Positions 10,253 through 20,363 of a stretch of 64,000 bases of DNA are shown here, one piece after another. The notes beneath the pieces are model-generated. The model was not told where the DNA came from and searched no databases. It saw only the letters and a list, made by a program, of their open reading frames with translations. The position numbers were made by a program, and so were the translations under genes. The stretch spans positions 402,615 through 466,614 of the forward strand of contig JARKIF010000042.1 of assembly GCA_029378245.1 (NCBI GenBank). Reading direction: 5' to 3'. How positions within the stretch are numbered: position 1 is the stretch's first letter; each line of letters opens with the position of its first letter. The DNA is from Roridomyces roridus. Taxonomy: Eukaryota > Basidiomycota > Agaricomycetes > Agaricales > Mycenaceae.

Positions 10253-11295
10253 TGTCTGTACCTCAAAACATGAACAATGGCTCCGTTGAAGGAGAGAAGA
10301 GAACACGGACGATTCAAACACTGGCAGAGACTTGCGGAGTGTCTGACGAGAGATGAAATTGCCACTGAGTTTTCATAAGATTAATTTCACTTGAAGGCAG
10401 GATCTCTGGAGCTACCTGGGATGCCCGAACGAAGTACGAATGTGCCAGGGCGGAAACGCGGGAAGATGTGGTCGGTTTGAAGACGCGTCGGCAGTTTCCG
10501 AATTGGCGTTCTCGCTCGACAGCAACCATCCCTGACCACTCACCACAGCTTCTGGCCTGCGTCCCTCGATCCGATAGGGCATTGCCCTGCTCATATGCAC
10601 CGACTTGGCCGTGTGAAGCAGGGATTAGTGCAGCCCGTCAGCTTGGTGTGTATCTTTCCACTCCTCTTCCTCTCCTTCCAGTTGACGAAATACCTTTATC
10701 TTAGCTCCGACTTCCTTCGCTCCAACTTCTCTACTCCCTCGAGGTCTTTTTGTTGCCGCGCGTGGACGACGAACACATTCATGCCACCAATAAGTCGGCG
10801 ATGACCGCCTCAGCAACTTAGTCGAGCCACGATGCGACGAGCTGCTCGAAGTCGCAGTGCTTCTGGCCCTACTCGAAGTGCGTGCATTCGACCTGGTACG
10901 TGCTTTCCTCTCCGCGTACATTCCCTTCTCTGATTCGCAGAATCAGGAGCAAAACATTGCGCGAAAGGCCCGTCGAACGCCCCGAGCTCTCCATGTCCGT
11001 CCGCTACCCTATTCTGGGGTGCATCCGACAAATAGCTTTGGCTGCCAGTCGGCCAAGCCCTTTATACCCTCCCTCCCTCTTGAGTTTCGGCGAGCAAAGG
11101 ATAACCCGAAGATCAGATAGCTGTGGCCATCGAGTCTTCACGAGACTGTTTCCTGGCATCCATGCTCGGATATCTCTCGGGGTCCTGCAGGTCGCGTGGC
11201 AGTCGTTGTGCTTCACCCGGTCCGCCAGCTTTCGCACTGGCTGGTGCACACGTCCCATGCTTTTAAACGATGTCATCCCGGCTCTTTCTACCCAA
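10253..11295. other. Intergenic region upstream of the polygalacturonase gene
   Basis: About 1 kb without a supported gene. It lies between two divergently transcribed genes (family A on the minus strand, GH28 on the plus strand), so it should hold both promoters. A TATA-like 'ctttataccc' is near 11057 and 'ttttaaa' near 11262. Confidence 0.4.
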
Positions 11296-13111
11296 ATGCT
11301 CACCAAAACCCTCGTATTCGCCCTCCTCTCCGTCGAGTCCGCCTGGGCATGTACTGGCACGATATCGGCGCTTACAGATGTCGCTGCTGCCGTGGCTTGC
11401 ACGATAGTCAACGTCAACAGTTTCACTGTCCCTGCCGGCCAGTCATTCACGCTCAATCTCCTCGCTGGGACGACGGTCAACATTCGTGAAGCCCTTCTTC
11501 GCCCCAGGGAATGAAGCTCACAGTCGCACAGTCGGTGACATCACCTTCGGCGAGAAGCAGTGGGGCGGTCCTCTGTTTTCCATCACGTTGAGTAGATCAC
11601 GCTACTGCTTGATTCGCTACTGACCATTGCATCCAGTGGCTCCAATGTCACCTGTTAGTCTCGGGTGACTTTGTCGCACGACTGATACCGACGCACCTCG
11701 TAGTCAACGGCAATGGCCACACCTTCAATGGGAACGGACAGTTCTACTGGGTCAGTAGCAAATCTACCTACTTTGCAAGCCGACATTGACACGACTCTTT
11801 GCAGGATGGAAAGGGCTCGAGCAGCGGGGCGACGACAAAGCCACGTCCAATGATGAAGTGAGTTTGCTGCATGCGTTCGTAGCTTTTCGTCTCATCAGGA
11901 GTGTCGTATCAGGGTCAAGACCTCCGGAACGTTCTCGGTATGGCCTCCACGCGAACGATATCAGGTGCATGGCCCATCTGACGCGCCTTGCGGTCGGCAC
12001 AGAACCTCGTGGTTCTCAATTCTCCCGCGCAAGTGTTCAGCGTCGACAATGCCGCTCCGCTGACAATATCTGGCGTTACCATCGACGATTGTGAGTATCA
12101 TCATTCTTCTCCTCTCCGCCCTTGTGTCGCTGCGAGCATCAAGCTGATTCACTTGCAGCTCTCGGTGACCAAGCAAACTCTTTAAGCGCGGGAAAACCCG
12201 CCGGTGCGAACACGGATGGGTTCGACGTTGGGAACCAGGCTCCACTCACCGTCACAGGCTGGTGCGTCGCCTCCTGCTCACAGCCCAGTGTTCCTGGCTT
12301 ACGCTGCGCTCCAGCACCGTCAAAAACCAAGACGACTGCATCGCCATCAATTCCGGCACGAGCATCACCTTTACGGGCAACCACTGCTCTGGCGGGCACG
12401 GTATATCCATTGTGAGTCTTTTGATAGGAGCAGTCCTCTCGCTGCTTGCCTCGTCTATCGTTTCCGTACACCATCATGCTAAACGTCTGACAGGGCTCCA
12501 TTGACACAGGTGACGTCGTCTCGAATGTCACGATAAGCAATAATATCGTCTCCAGCGGGTTCGTCCTTTCTTCATTTCCCATTCTTTGCATCAATCGCTT
12601 ACTCCGCGTCTCTAGCGCCAATGGGCTCCGCATCAAGACCATCGCAACCGCCACGAACGCCAGTGTGTCCGACGTCACCTACTCGGGCAATACAGTCTCT
12701 GGCGTGACTGGTTTCGGGCTGCTCATTGACCAGGTCTGGGTCACCGACCTTCTCAGTTCAGCTTGACTTATACGGACCTGCAGAGCTATCCCTCGACGCT
12801 CGGGACGCCTGGCAGTGGTGTGATTATCTCGGTTCGTCCTTGAATTCGTCCACTCTTACCATGTCCTGACGACGACTTTCTAGGGCATCAACTTTGTCGG
12901 CACGAATGCGTTCACAATCCCGGCGGGTGTCACACCCGTTGCGGTCAACTGTGGCTCGGGGTCGTGTCAGGGTGTGTCTTCTTCCTCCGTGCTCCTGCGA
13001 GGGCTGACTGTCTGTGCAGGGACGTGGAATTGGGCGGGGCTCAAGGTCTCGGGTGGATCGGCGGACGAGATCAACTACGCGGGGATCACTGGCTTCTCGG
13101 AGTCGGATTGA
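11296..13111 (+). CDS. Secreted GH28 endopolygalacturonase, 14 exons
   Basis: Exons: 11296-11485, 11532-11586, 11637-11653, 11704-11750, 11805-11857, 11913-11937, 12003-12090, 12159-12261, 12315-12411, 12494-12558, 12616-12733, 12784-12831, 12884-12971, 13020-13111. The sum is 1,086 nt (361 aa), the usual length of fungal endopolygalacturonases, and all introns are GT-AG. Residues 1-18 form a signal peptide ending at 'SAWA'. The GH28 catalytic motifs are all present: 'NTDGFDV', 'QDDC', 'GHGISIGS' and 'RIKT'. The enzyme hydrolyses alpha-1,4-galacturonosyl links in de-esterified pectin outside the cell by inversion, with three Asp residues in the first two motifs. Exons 3 (17 nt) and 6 (25 nt) are very small. 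Endo action is inferred from overall similarity. Confidence 0.93.
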
Positions 13112-13243
13112 AGGCCATGGTGGGAGTTTCACGGTGCTCGGCGTCTGTCGCAATGGACGTTGCTTTGTACATACCCGATAAGTAACCTTACATAGTCCCT
13201 GCAAAGGAGTCTCGACCTATGTAAAGTAAATCGATTTCTATGA

Positions 13244-14986
13244 CTAGGAACTTGTACTCGCGTTCCAAATCCTCTTCCCTGCTTTAATATCCACCCGATG
13301 GTTCAAGAGGACCCAGTCCGGATTGCAGCACCACCAACGCATGTGATCCAAGAACCGCAACTGCTGTTGAGCCGATAGCGGGCCGCATACAAAGCCGTTC
13401 AATCCCAACCGCTCAGACACGGCCTGCAATTCCATCTCGACTTCGCGTGGCATCGGAGAATGATGCAGGGAGAACCCTTGGAGTGCAGGCCGCGGCATTG
13501 TCAAGCGAGACTCGAGCATGCGCTGGAACAATTCGTAGTCGATTGTGGATGGGTCCCGTTGGTCAAATGTCAAGTGAATGTGAGATAGGGCGGGGCCTAG
13601 GGTGACGGATGCATCGCCGGTGACTTGAAGGAGGGAAACCAAGGCGTCGGGAACAGTGGGCTCGTTCGAGTTGATCAAGTCACGGTAGATGACGGCGAGC
13701 TCCTTGATGAAGGGATATCTTTGAAGAAGTTCCTTGACCACGTCCGATACGTCGCAATAGCCTATGATTCCGAGCTTTCGGAAGCGCGGTGCGGAAGCAA
13801 TGAACCGCTCGAGAGGCTCGCCGATGAGGCTCCAAACCTCGCTGCGCGTGACCACGAAGGAGAGTTGCTTGAGGCTGGGTGCCTCGAGGTACTTTAGCAA
13901 ACAAGGCGCTGAGACGGAGAGGCGCTGGAGCCTCGGCAGGATGCATTTGGAATCCCTGCGCAGCTTGATATCTGACTCGGGCCCTGGGTCAATGTTAAGA
14001 TTGGCCACGACGAGGGTGGGGCTTGCACGCAGGATATCGCAGAGGCGCTGGGCGCCCACGCGTGCAGACAAGTGGGTTAACCGGGAGCCGGTAACGTTGA
14101 AGGAGAGGGGAGTACGACCGCGGATGATGACAGCATCCGTCAAGCAGGGCGCATTTCCAAAGCAATCCACCGAGTGGATCGATCGTGTGTCTATGTCGTT
14201 GCACCTGAGCCCTACTTTGCGCAGCAAGGGGAGTCGGTCGTGAATGGTGCTGCGGTGGAGGAGGGAGACCATGACCGGTGTTATCTCGAAATAAACCTCC
14301 TCCCATTTTTCGGAGAAGTCCATGAGACGGTGGAGGGCATTACCCGCGCTCTTGTAATCATTCTTGGTGATGAAGATGATTCTGAGTGTTTTCGCGCGCT
14401 CGACTTGAGTCACCCACGCCTCCATAGGCGGGAACGGGATCCACGTGGAAAAACACAGCACCAACTGGGACCACAATGACGGCGTCGAGATCGCGATATC
14501 CCTCCAGCGACTGCAAACGTGAGTCGACGTCCAGGGACTGTGAGATGTCACCCGGCCATCGACTTCCGACGCCAAGATCGGGAGCGCGAAGCCAAAGATA
14601 TGACGAAGTAATTCGGGTGGCATTCGTCGAAGAGGGGAAAGTGTCGTCCGCCTGAGCTGCTGGGACCAGGAGACCATCTCGTCTACCACCCGCAATTGTT
14701 GCTCCTGCTCTGAGGAATCCGCGATCCTCGCGAAGATCTTGGCCAGCTGGGACGGCTGCTCAGACCCCCGCGAGAGTTCGTCTCGAAGACATGTGAGATC
14801 AGACTCCAACTCGCGTGTCATCGAGCGGATGAAAGCTTTTTGGGTGGACTCCGGGGCTTCATTCGAGTGGAAGAGTGCGGAGATTCGGGTGCTTGACAGA
14901 GAGCTCTCGCCTCGAAGGGCTCTCAGACGTTCGAGGTTTTCAAGAAACTGGTTGGTACGGCAGATTAGCGAACATTCGACGACCAT
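13244..14986 (-). CDS. F-box/LRR-like protein, family A (divergent member)
   Basis: An uninterrupted frame of 580 residues, the most divergent family A member here. The N terminus 'MVVECSLIC' has two Cys but not the usual CxxCG. A longer linker and coiled coil precede the F-box core 'LSPLRRMPPELLRHIFGF' (about residues 117-134), followed by 'CSRWRDIAISTPSLWSQL'. The leucine-rich half contains 'LPRLQRLSVS' and 'YPFIKELAVIY'. The C terminus 'WWCCNPDWVLLN' replaces the W-x-Y-x-x-P-W tail and continues for about 18 residues. It lies tail-to-tail with the polygalacturonase, 132 bp apart. Function is inferred only from the F-box. Confidence 0.75.
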   Translation of the reverse strand: MVVECSLICRTNQFLENLERLRALRGESSLSSTRISALFHSNEAPESTQKAFIRSMTRELESDLTCLRDELSRGSEQPSQLAKIFARIADSSEQEQQLRVVDEMVSWSQQLRRTTLSPLRRMPPELLRHIFGFALPILASEVDGRVTSHSPWTSTHVCSRWRDIAISTPSLWSQLVLCFSTWIPFPPMEAWVTQVERAKTLRIIFITKNDYKSAGNALHRLMDFSEKWEEVYFEITPVMVSLLHRSTIHDRLPLLRKVGLRCNDIDTRSIHSVDCFGNAPCLTDAVIIRGRTPLSFNVTGSRLTHLSARVGAQRLCDILRASPTLVVANLNIDPGPESDIKLRRDSKCILPRLQRLSVSAPCLLKYLEAPSLKQLSFVVTRSEVWSLIGEPLERFIASAPRFRKLGIIGYCDVSDVVKELLQRYPFIKELAVIYRDLINSNEPTVPDALVSLLQVTGDASVTLGPALSHIHLTFDQRDPSTIDYELFQRMLESRLTMPRPALQGFSLHHSPMPREVEMELQAVSERLGLNGFVCGPLSAQQQLRFLDHMRWWCCNPDWVLLNHRVDIKAGKRIWNASTSS

Positions 14987-15964
14987 GGTAGGAGCTCACC
15001 TCGGAAAGATCCATGGGGAGGCAAGACTGTGATGTGGGTGGAAGGTAGAAGCAAACGCTGTTGAGAACAACCAAACACTGCACGCAATTTGGGCTCGGTT
15101 GTGGAACAATGAGAAGGAGATTTACCATTTTGGTCCAAGGAAAGGATAATGGCGCAAGTTTACGCGCGGTCCCGTGGCCGCAGTCTCGTGGCATCTTCCT
15201 TCCCAGCACTACACTCGCGCGCGCGAGCTCTTTATCTCGCCTCGCACCGGTCTTTTTCACTGCGACTTCAGCTTTTGCTGAGAGTCACTCTACCACACCG
15301 TCTGAATCACCACGCACACCAGAGGAAGAAAAGCACTCACATCAGGACCGAGCGTTTCTTATCCGAATCTTCATCGCCTTGCCAGCGCGGATCGAAGCCC
15401 ATTGGCATTGAGCCCATGGCCACGCTTGGGCAGTATGGTTAGGTCCAAGCACAGGCCATCGCAATGACCTCCAAGCGGACATCGGATACGGTCGGCCCTG
15501 CACGCATGCGCAATGCTCGTCCAGATTTCGTGTATCGTCCACAGGCTGGCCAGCGTGCCCAGCGTGCCATGTGAGATCCGAGGAAAATCGCCCACGCCAG
15601 CGAGGCAACTTTGGGGGGATGATTTGACCCGGAATGCGAAGTGGAACTCGGCTGTAAGTGGACTTGATTCGCTGCAGCATGGAGGAATCCAGAGAGGCCG
15701 GTGCCCGCCCGCCAGAGGGGGAGAGGCCTCAATCGCGGTGGGTTTCAAGGATGGTCGAGATTGAGCATCACTAGCGAGACTCTGGAGACGCTGGATGAGT
15801 GGGCGACGTTAGACTTCAGGCCATAGTTTTCGACCGCCGGCAGCCTCGTATCCGCCAGAGGAAAAGAAAGCAGTGGGATCGAAAAATGGAGAGAGCAAAC
15901 GGAGAGAAGTTGACGCGTCGGAACACCGCCCTTCTTTCTCCCTTCTTTCTCCCACCACTGGCAC

Positions 15965-16117
15965 TGTAGACAAGAATACTCAGTCGGGCACGCGTATGCG
16001 AGTGAACGACTATATTGTACCTGTAGACAAGAATACTACAACACATGTGAGTAAGAGAGACGAAAGAAATAAGTAGAGATGTACCTCAGTCGGGCACGCG
16101 TATGCGAGTGAACGACT
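15965..16117. repeat. Two interleaved short direct repeats
   Basis: A 16-mer beginning TGTAGACAAG occurs at 15965-15980 and 16022-16037. A 33-mer beginning CTCAGTCGGG occurs at 15979-16011 and 16085-16117 with no mismatch seen. The order is short-long-short-spacer-long, as expected if a composite unit was duplicated and then partly lost. Confidence 0.8.
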
Positions 16118-16124
16118 GAGGTAC
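16081..16124. repeat. Perfect 12-bp hairpin
   Basis: GTACCTCAGTCG at 16081-16092 is the exact reverse complement of 16113-16124, with a 20-nt loop. The first copy of the surrounding repeat (15979-16011) lacks the outer half of the stem, so the hairpin is specific to the second copy. Confidence 0.8.
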
Positions 16125-16434
16125 GCTCGTCTATTCTAGGAGTTTAAATAGTGAATGGAACAAGATTCTAGTCGATGCATATTTAGATTCTAAAGAGAAG
16201 ATGAACGTACGAACACCAGGAGAAATACGTGGGGACAACCGCGCCACATTCAACAGGCACTACGTTCTAAGAGCTGCGCTAAGTACGAGAAGTGCTCCTG
16301 CTCGGCCGATAATAGAAACCCTTGAGCAAAGGGTCTCGGTGTTGCTTTACTACCAGCTTCACGGATTCGGACCCGTGGTTTTTGCAAGTCCCTGGCCTTT
16401 ACTCGCCTTGAATAGCGCTCAAATAGTTCTACTA

Positions 16435-17321
16435 CTACTGGCAATGCACAACCTGGACACTACGATTCAAAGATTTAAGCCATGGACACTGGAGTCGTGT
16501 GTCCACATGAAGAACCTGCACATTCGGGCACGCCTCCAACACACCCCTCACAATGTCCTCCCTCGCTCCAAGGACGGCCAGATTCCTAACTGAAGGCGCC
16601 CTCCACTCAGCGCCCTCAAGATAATTTATCAACAAATGATGTAAAATTGCCGGGGAGGTTTTCCCTGATGCTGAATCATACGCTCTGTCCCCCTTAAACT
16701 GGGCTCACTCCCCAGAGTCGTATCTGGGGCAGAAAACCGCAACTCGAGGTGCATAATTTGCTCAGGGAGCGAAGCGAGTGCAGCCAACGCCAACGCAGCA
16801 GAATCCGGAGCTACGTTCACGTACTCGACGCAAAGGCGACCCAGATTCGGTGCGAGGGTCTCACCGAGTGCGTCTAGCAGCTCGAGAACCCAGCCAGTCC
16901 ATGGTGGGAGCTTGGAACCGCCGTCTCGAGTTCCGACGACTTGGATCGTAATAGAACGGCAGGCGAGGTCGGGGATAGCATTATTCTGGTCCTCTGGAGC
17001 GTCTTTCACCCATAAAAGGCTCGTAAGCCTTTGAAAAATCGATGGAGCAGGTACGGGGACAAGCCAATCGTCCCGCTCGGCGTCTGGCGTTCGACGCCGC
17101 CGCGTCGGCCGGAGAAAGTGCTCGCAATATGCAAACGACGGGATATAGGCATCGCGCGAAGAGACGTGGTCGTAGATCGCCGCCCAGGTCGAATTGACGA
17201 GGATGGATGCTTTCATGAACGTCAGGCGCTCTTGAGGAGTGAGAGGCATGGTCCAGGTTGTGGCCATAATCTCTGTGAGGAGTTCGACGGGAAGCTGGGG
17301 GAGGGTGGTTTGCGGAGCCAT
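16435..17321 (-). pseudogene. F-box-like protein, family B, broken by a 65-bp insertion
   Basis: From ATG 17321 the frame reads 'LPQLPVELLTEIMATTW' (F-box-like start), 'SILVNSTWAAIYDHV' and 'PSIFQRLTSLLW'. It matches the intact copy at 31309-32130 almost residue for residue up to 'RGTERMIQ'. Then 65 nt (16606-16670) absent from the intact copy are inserted and translation ends at 16629. The lost remainder ('WRAPSVRNLAVLGA' to 'VQVVHCQ') is preserved in another frame down to the stop at 16435. The insert lacks usable intron borders. The two copies are opposite arms of an inverted duplication that also covers about 250 bp of 5' flank. Confidence 0.8.
16606..16670. other. 65-bp insertion disrupting a family B gene
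   Basis: Compared with the intact copy, the bases between 'ATGATTCAG' and 'TGGAGGGCG' (minus-strand sense) are extra. The insert repeats the 8-mer GCGCCCTC found just outside its low-coordinate border. It is not a multiple of three and has no GT-AG border suited to splicing. Confidence 0.7.
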
Positions 17322-17633
17322 AGGGTTGAATTCGGTGGCAGGTTGGCTCCCCCATTAAATACATCCTGTGTTTTGACCGGAAATGCAGAAACAGACGATT
17401 TGGTCGGCAAGGAGGAGCGTGAAAGGAGTGGTAATGCCGGTAAGACAGCGATTGGGTCGCCAAAGCGGGGCCGCTCGATCAGGCACGGCGGAAAATAGGC
17501 AGTACGATCCATTCTCCGAGAGCAGGAAAGGGGACTCGAAAGTCTCAGGAACGCTGCGCTAATGCAAAATAGTGGATTGAAAAGAAGAGTGATTTATTTA
17601 CTCAGAGAACCGAGACACACGAATATATAAAAT

Positions 17634-19190
17634 TCAGTTCCACGGACACGAGTATACCCAACGATCAATGCAAGTCTTTTGGTCAGATTCCACCACGAGA
17701 TGCAATCCACCTTCCCGGAGTGAATCCATTCCAACAAGCGTTACAGGATCAACATCGTGATCCCCATACGCCAGAAATTCAGCAACGCCGAGTGCACGAT
17801 ATGGCTCTCGGCGACGGGACTGGAGCATTTTGAGAAAAAGGGGATAGTCGACGCGCATCGGCGGGACTATTCCAAAACGAATTTCGTACAGGTGCGGGGA
17901 GACCAGGGGAGGGACTCCGACAGTGAGCATTGTCGAATGCTCGTCCACTGCTTCGTTGTCGTCGGAGCAGAACATGAGGTTGAGACTGGTGATCAACGGA
18001 TATTTCTTGAGGATCGCGGCGGTCGTATTGGCATCAGGGCAACCTGTAATGCACAGTCGGCTTGGGGTGCACGAGGAGCGGAGGATGAAGGGGTCCAAGC
18101 ACTCGAATGGGTCTTCACCCGCGAGCCCGACACCTATTTCGGACAGCGCAGGGGCTCGGATGTAATCCAAGACCTTGATTTCGGATACGTTAAGTCGTTG
18201 GAGATGCAACAGGTCGATGGATTCATCAAGTGGTGCCGGCCATGGTGCACTACTGGTTTGAACTAGAATCGTGGCCTCGACCAGGTTGGTCGCCAATTTG
18301 AGGAAGCGTTGATGCATCTCCCAGGGCCCTTCGACGCCATATCTGGTGAGCTGATGCACTGGAAGGAGGACCGGCACAAAGCGAACTTCGTGGTCGACTC
18401 CCGCATCCAACAGAGACGACGCGGTCTCGAAACATTTGATCGATTCCACGCCGGCCTGACTGTCTGCGTTACACCATTGAATCCACAGCCTCTGTAGCGA
18501 TGGGACACGGCCTCGGAGCGCAGGTAACACAAGTACCAAAGCTCCAGTCAGCTGGATACTGAGCTCTTCCCAGCGAGCGGAATGCTCCGCCAAAATTTCG
18601 AATAGCCGCAGCTGACTGGCAGAGTCACCTTTCTCCGATCCGTAGAAGTGTACCTGCAATTTGAGCGGGCAGGAACGTTCCACTTGTGCCTGAATCATCT
18701 CAGGCGGTGGATACATGGTCGCGTCGAAACTACAGTCGATGTAGACTTTCTGCCACAGGGATGGTGTGGAAACCGCAACTTTTCGCCATCGACTGCTGAC
18801 CTGGGTGAGAATCCACGGGCTGCGCTCGATATCCGATGCTTTCCCACCCATTTCGGCGAACGAGGGCAACGTCGACGAGAATACTTCAGCGAGTATCTCG
18901 GATGGCATCCGTCGAAGCGGGGAGAGAATGGCGGAGTTTTGGGAGTGGTATTCCGACAGCTGGGCACGCTCCGCTTCCAGTTGGTGGAGACGGTTCCGGA
19001 GCTGGCATATATCCTCGTCAAGAGACGCCAGACGCGCCGCGGTCTTGGATGTAACAGTCCGAACATAAGCTGTTTCAGCGCTTCCTGGTGCTTCATTCGA
19101 TTTCAGGAGACGTTGATATCGCGCCAAGGTTTCGGGGGATGGAATGAGCTCTTCTTTCGATGAACCGCACTCGGAGCAGTTTGACGACAT
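17634..19190 (-). CDS. F-box/LRR-like protein, family A
   Basis: An uninterrupted frame; the start at 19190 gives 518 residues beginning 'MSSNCSECGSS', aligning the CxxCG motif with paralogs, although the frame is open 46 codons further upstream. A coiled coil (about residues 50-85) precedes the F-box core 'LSPLRRMPSEILAEVFSSTLP' region, then 'SSRWRKVAVSTPSLW'. The leucine-rich half includes 'VPSLQRLWIQW', 'LHLQRLNVSE' and 'YPLITSLNLMF', and the protein ends with the full family tail 'WVYSCPWN'. It is intact and closest by eye to the copies at 1596 and 5409. Role as an SCF substrate adaptor is inferred. Confidence 0.8.
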   Translation of the reverse strand: MSSNCSECGSSKEELIPSPETLARYQRLLKSNEAPGSAETAYVRTVTSKTAARLASLDEDICQLRNRLHQLEAERAQLSEYHSQNSAILSPLRRMPSEILAEVFSSTLPSFAEMGGKASDIERSPWILTQVSSRWRKVAVSTPSLWQKVYIDCSFDATMYPPPEMIQAQVERSCPLKLQVHFYGSEKGDSASQLRLFEILAEHSARWEELSIQLTGALVLVLPALRGRVPSLQRLWIQWCNADSQAGVESIKCFETASSLLDAGVDHEVRFVPVLLPVHQLTRYGVEGPWEMHQRFLKLATNLVEATILVQTSSAPWPAPLDESIDLLHLQRLNVSEIKVLDYIRAPALSEIGVGLAGEDPFECLDPFILRSSCTPSRLCITGCPDANTTAAILKKYPLITSLNLMFCSDDNEAVDEHSTMLTVGVPPLVSPHLYEIRFGIVPPMRVDYPLFLKMLQSRRREPYRALGVAEFLAYGDHDVDPVTLVGMDSLREGGLHLVVESDQKTCIDRWVYSCPWN

Positions 19191-20363
19191 CTGGAGATCT
19201 ATAAGCATGCGAATAGTACTTCTAGATTCCTTGAGAACATTACCTCGACGAGTTGGGACGCCTTGTGAAGGATGACGATTCACTTGATGGTGGTAACGGT
19301 CAAGAGACGCGTACACACATGTACACAAACCCTATCTATTCAAATTTGCTGCTGCTTATTCTGTGGGGGTGCTCTCTGAGTCTGAGTGAGCTGAAACTAT
19401 CCTGCCCATTGTGACTTCGATCACCAACAATCTCAGTCCCTCCCCAGCCGTGAAAGCCCAATTTGAGCCACAAACTTGAAACACTTTCAAACGGTATTAA
19501 TGGTCACTATGTAATTTGTGACCGCCCGGCGCCGACAGACGAAAACAAAATGGTTGAAGCTAGGGTCTCCGCTGCACCGCCGCCCATGCGACTCGCTCTA
19601 TCGGGCGGGCACACATGTGCGGCTTCCCACGATCAAACATGTGACAAACAAGTCCAACATCGCTTTGTGATGATCCGACTGATCTCTTGTCTTGAACAAC
19701 CACGGTCCTCTGGCTCAACAGGGCTCAAGGCAGTGGCCTCTGCTGAATCTGTTTTCTACTCTTCAACTGGCTAGAGAATAGCTTGGAGTCCCAGTCGAAC
19801 ACTCGTGACGTACAGGCAGGCTGAGGCAGCCGGACCTCCGCGCGGCGAGTCAAGCCCGCTGTTCAGTCGACTTCTTCCATCTTTTTTTTTTTTTTTTTGG
19901 CGATGCCTTTGAAGACTCTGGTCTGAGTCTCTCAGGTTTTGCAACGGACAGTTAGATCGTCACGGCTGCGGTGACCCGACTCTTCAGACTTCTTGTTCTT
20001 GCACCACATTGCACACGTCGATGGCTCCCGCATCCTGCCACTCGTGTAAATTCTTTTCTCCATACGCCCCCGCTGCATACGACGTATCATCGGCCTTGTC
20101 ACCTTTCCCGGTAAATGACAAGCTCCTAAAGCTTCCTGAAGTCGGGCCACCAATCCGCTTCCCGGAACCATTGCCTCGTTCACCTTACGGACTGCCAGCA
20201 GATTGTCAGGATCCTTGGTTTTGATGCGCCTTTGCTCCCCTAATCCCGGTTCCATCTTCTCGGTTGGCCTTCTCATGAGAAAAAGGAACTCACCTGATAC
20301 CAATGGTATAAATACGACGTCGACCCGAGGAGACAGATAACGCCAGCATTCCTCTTCTGCAGG
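19191..20363. other. Intergenic region, 1.2 kb
   Basis: No supported gene or repeat except a run of 17 T at 19882-19898. It separates the divergent family A gene and the S41 peptidase gene and should hold both promoters. Confidence 0.4.

Larger units (their letters stand above)
14987..16434. other. Intergenic region, 1.4 kb, with a short repeat cluster at its end
   Basis: No supported gene. The open frames here overlap each other on both strands and match no family seen in the window. The only clear structure is the repeat and hairpin cluster at 15,965-16,124. Confidence 0.4.

Noticed and set aside
14987..16434. Several open frames of 60-130 codons in the intergenic region
   Set aside because: They overlap on both strands, lack similarity to each other or to families in the window, and have no plausible splice pattern.
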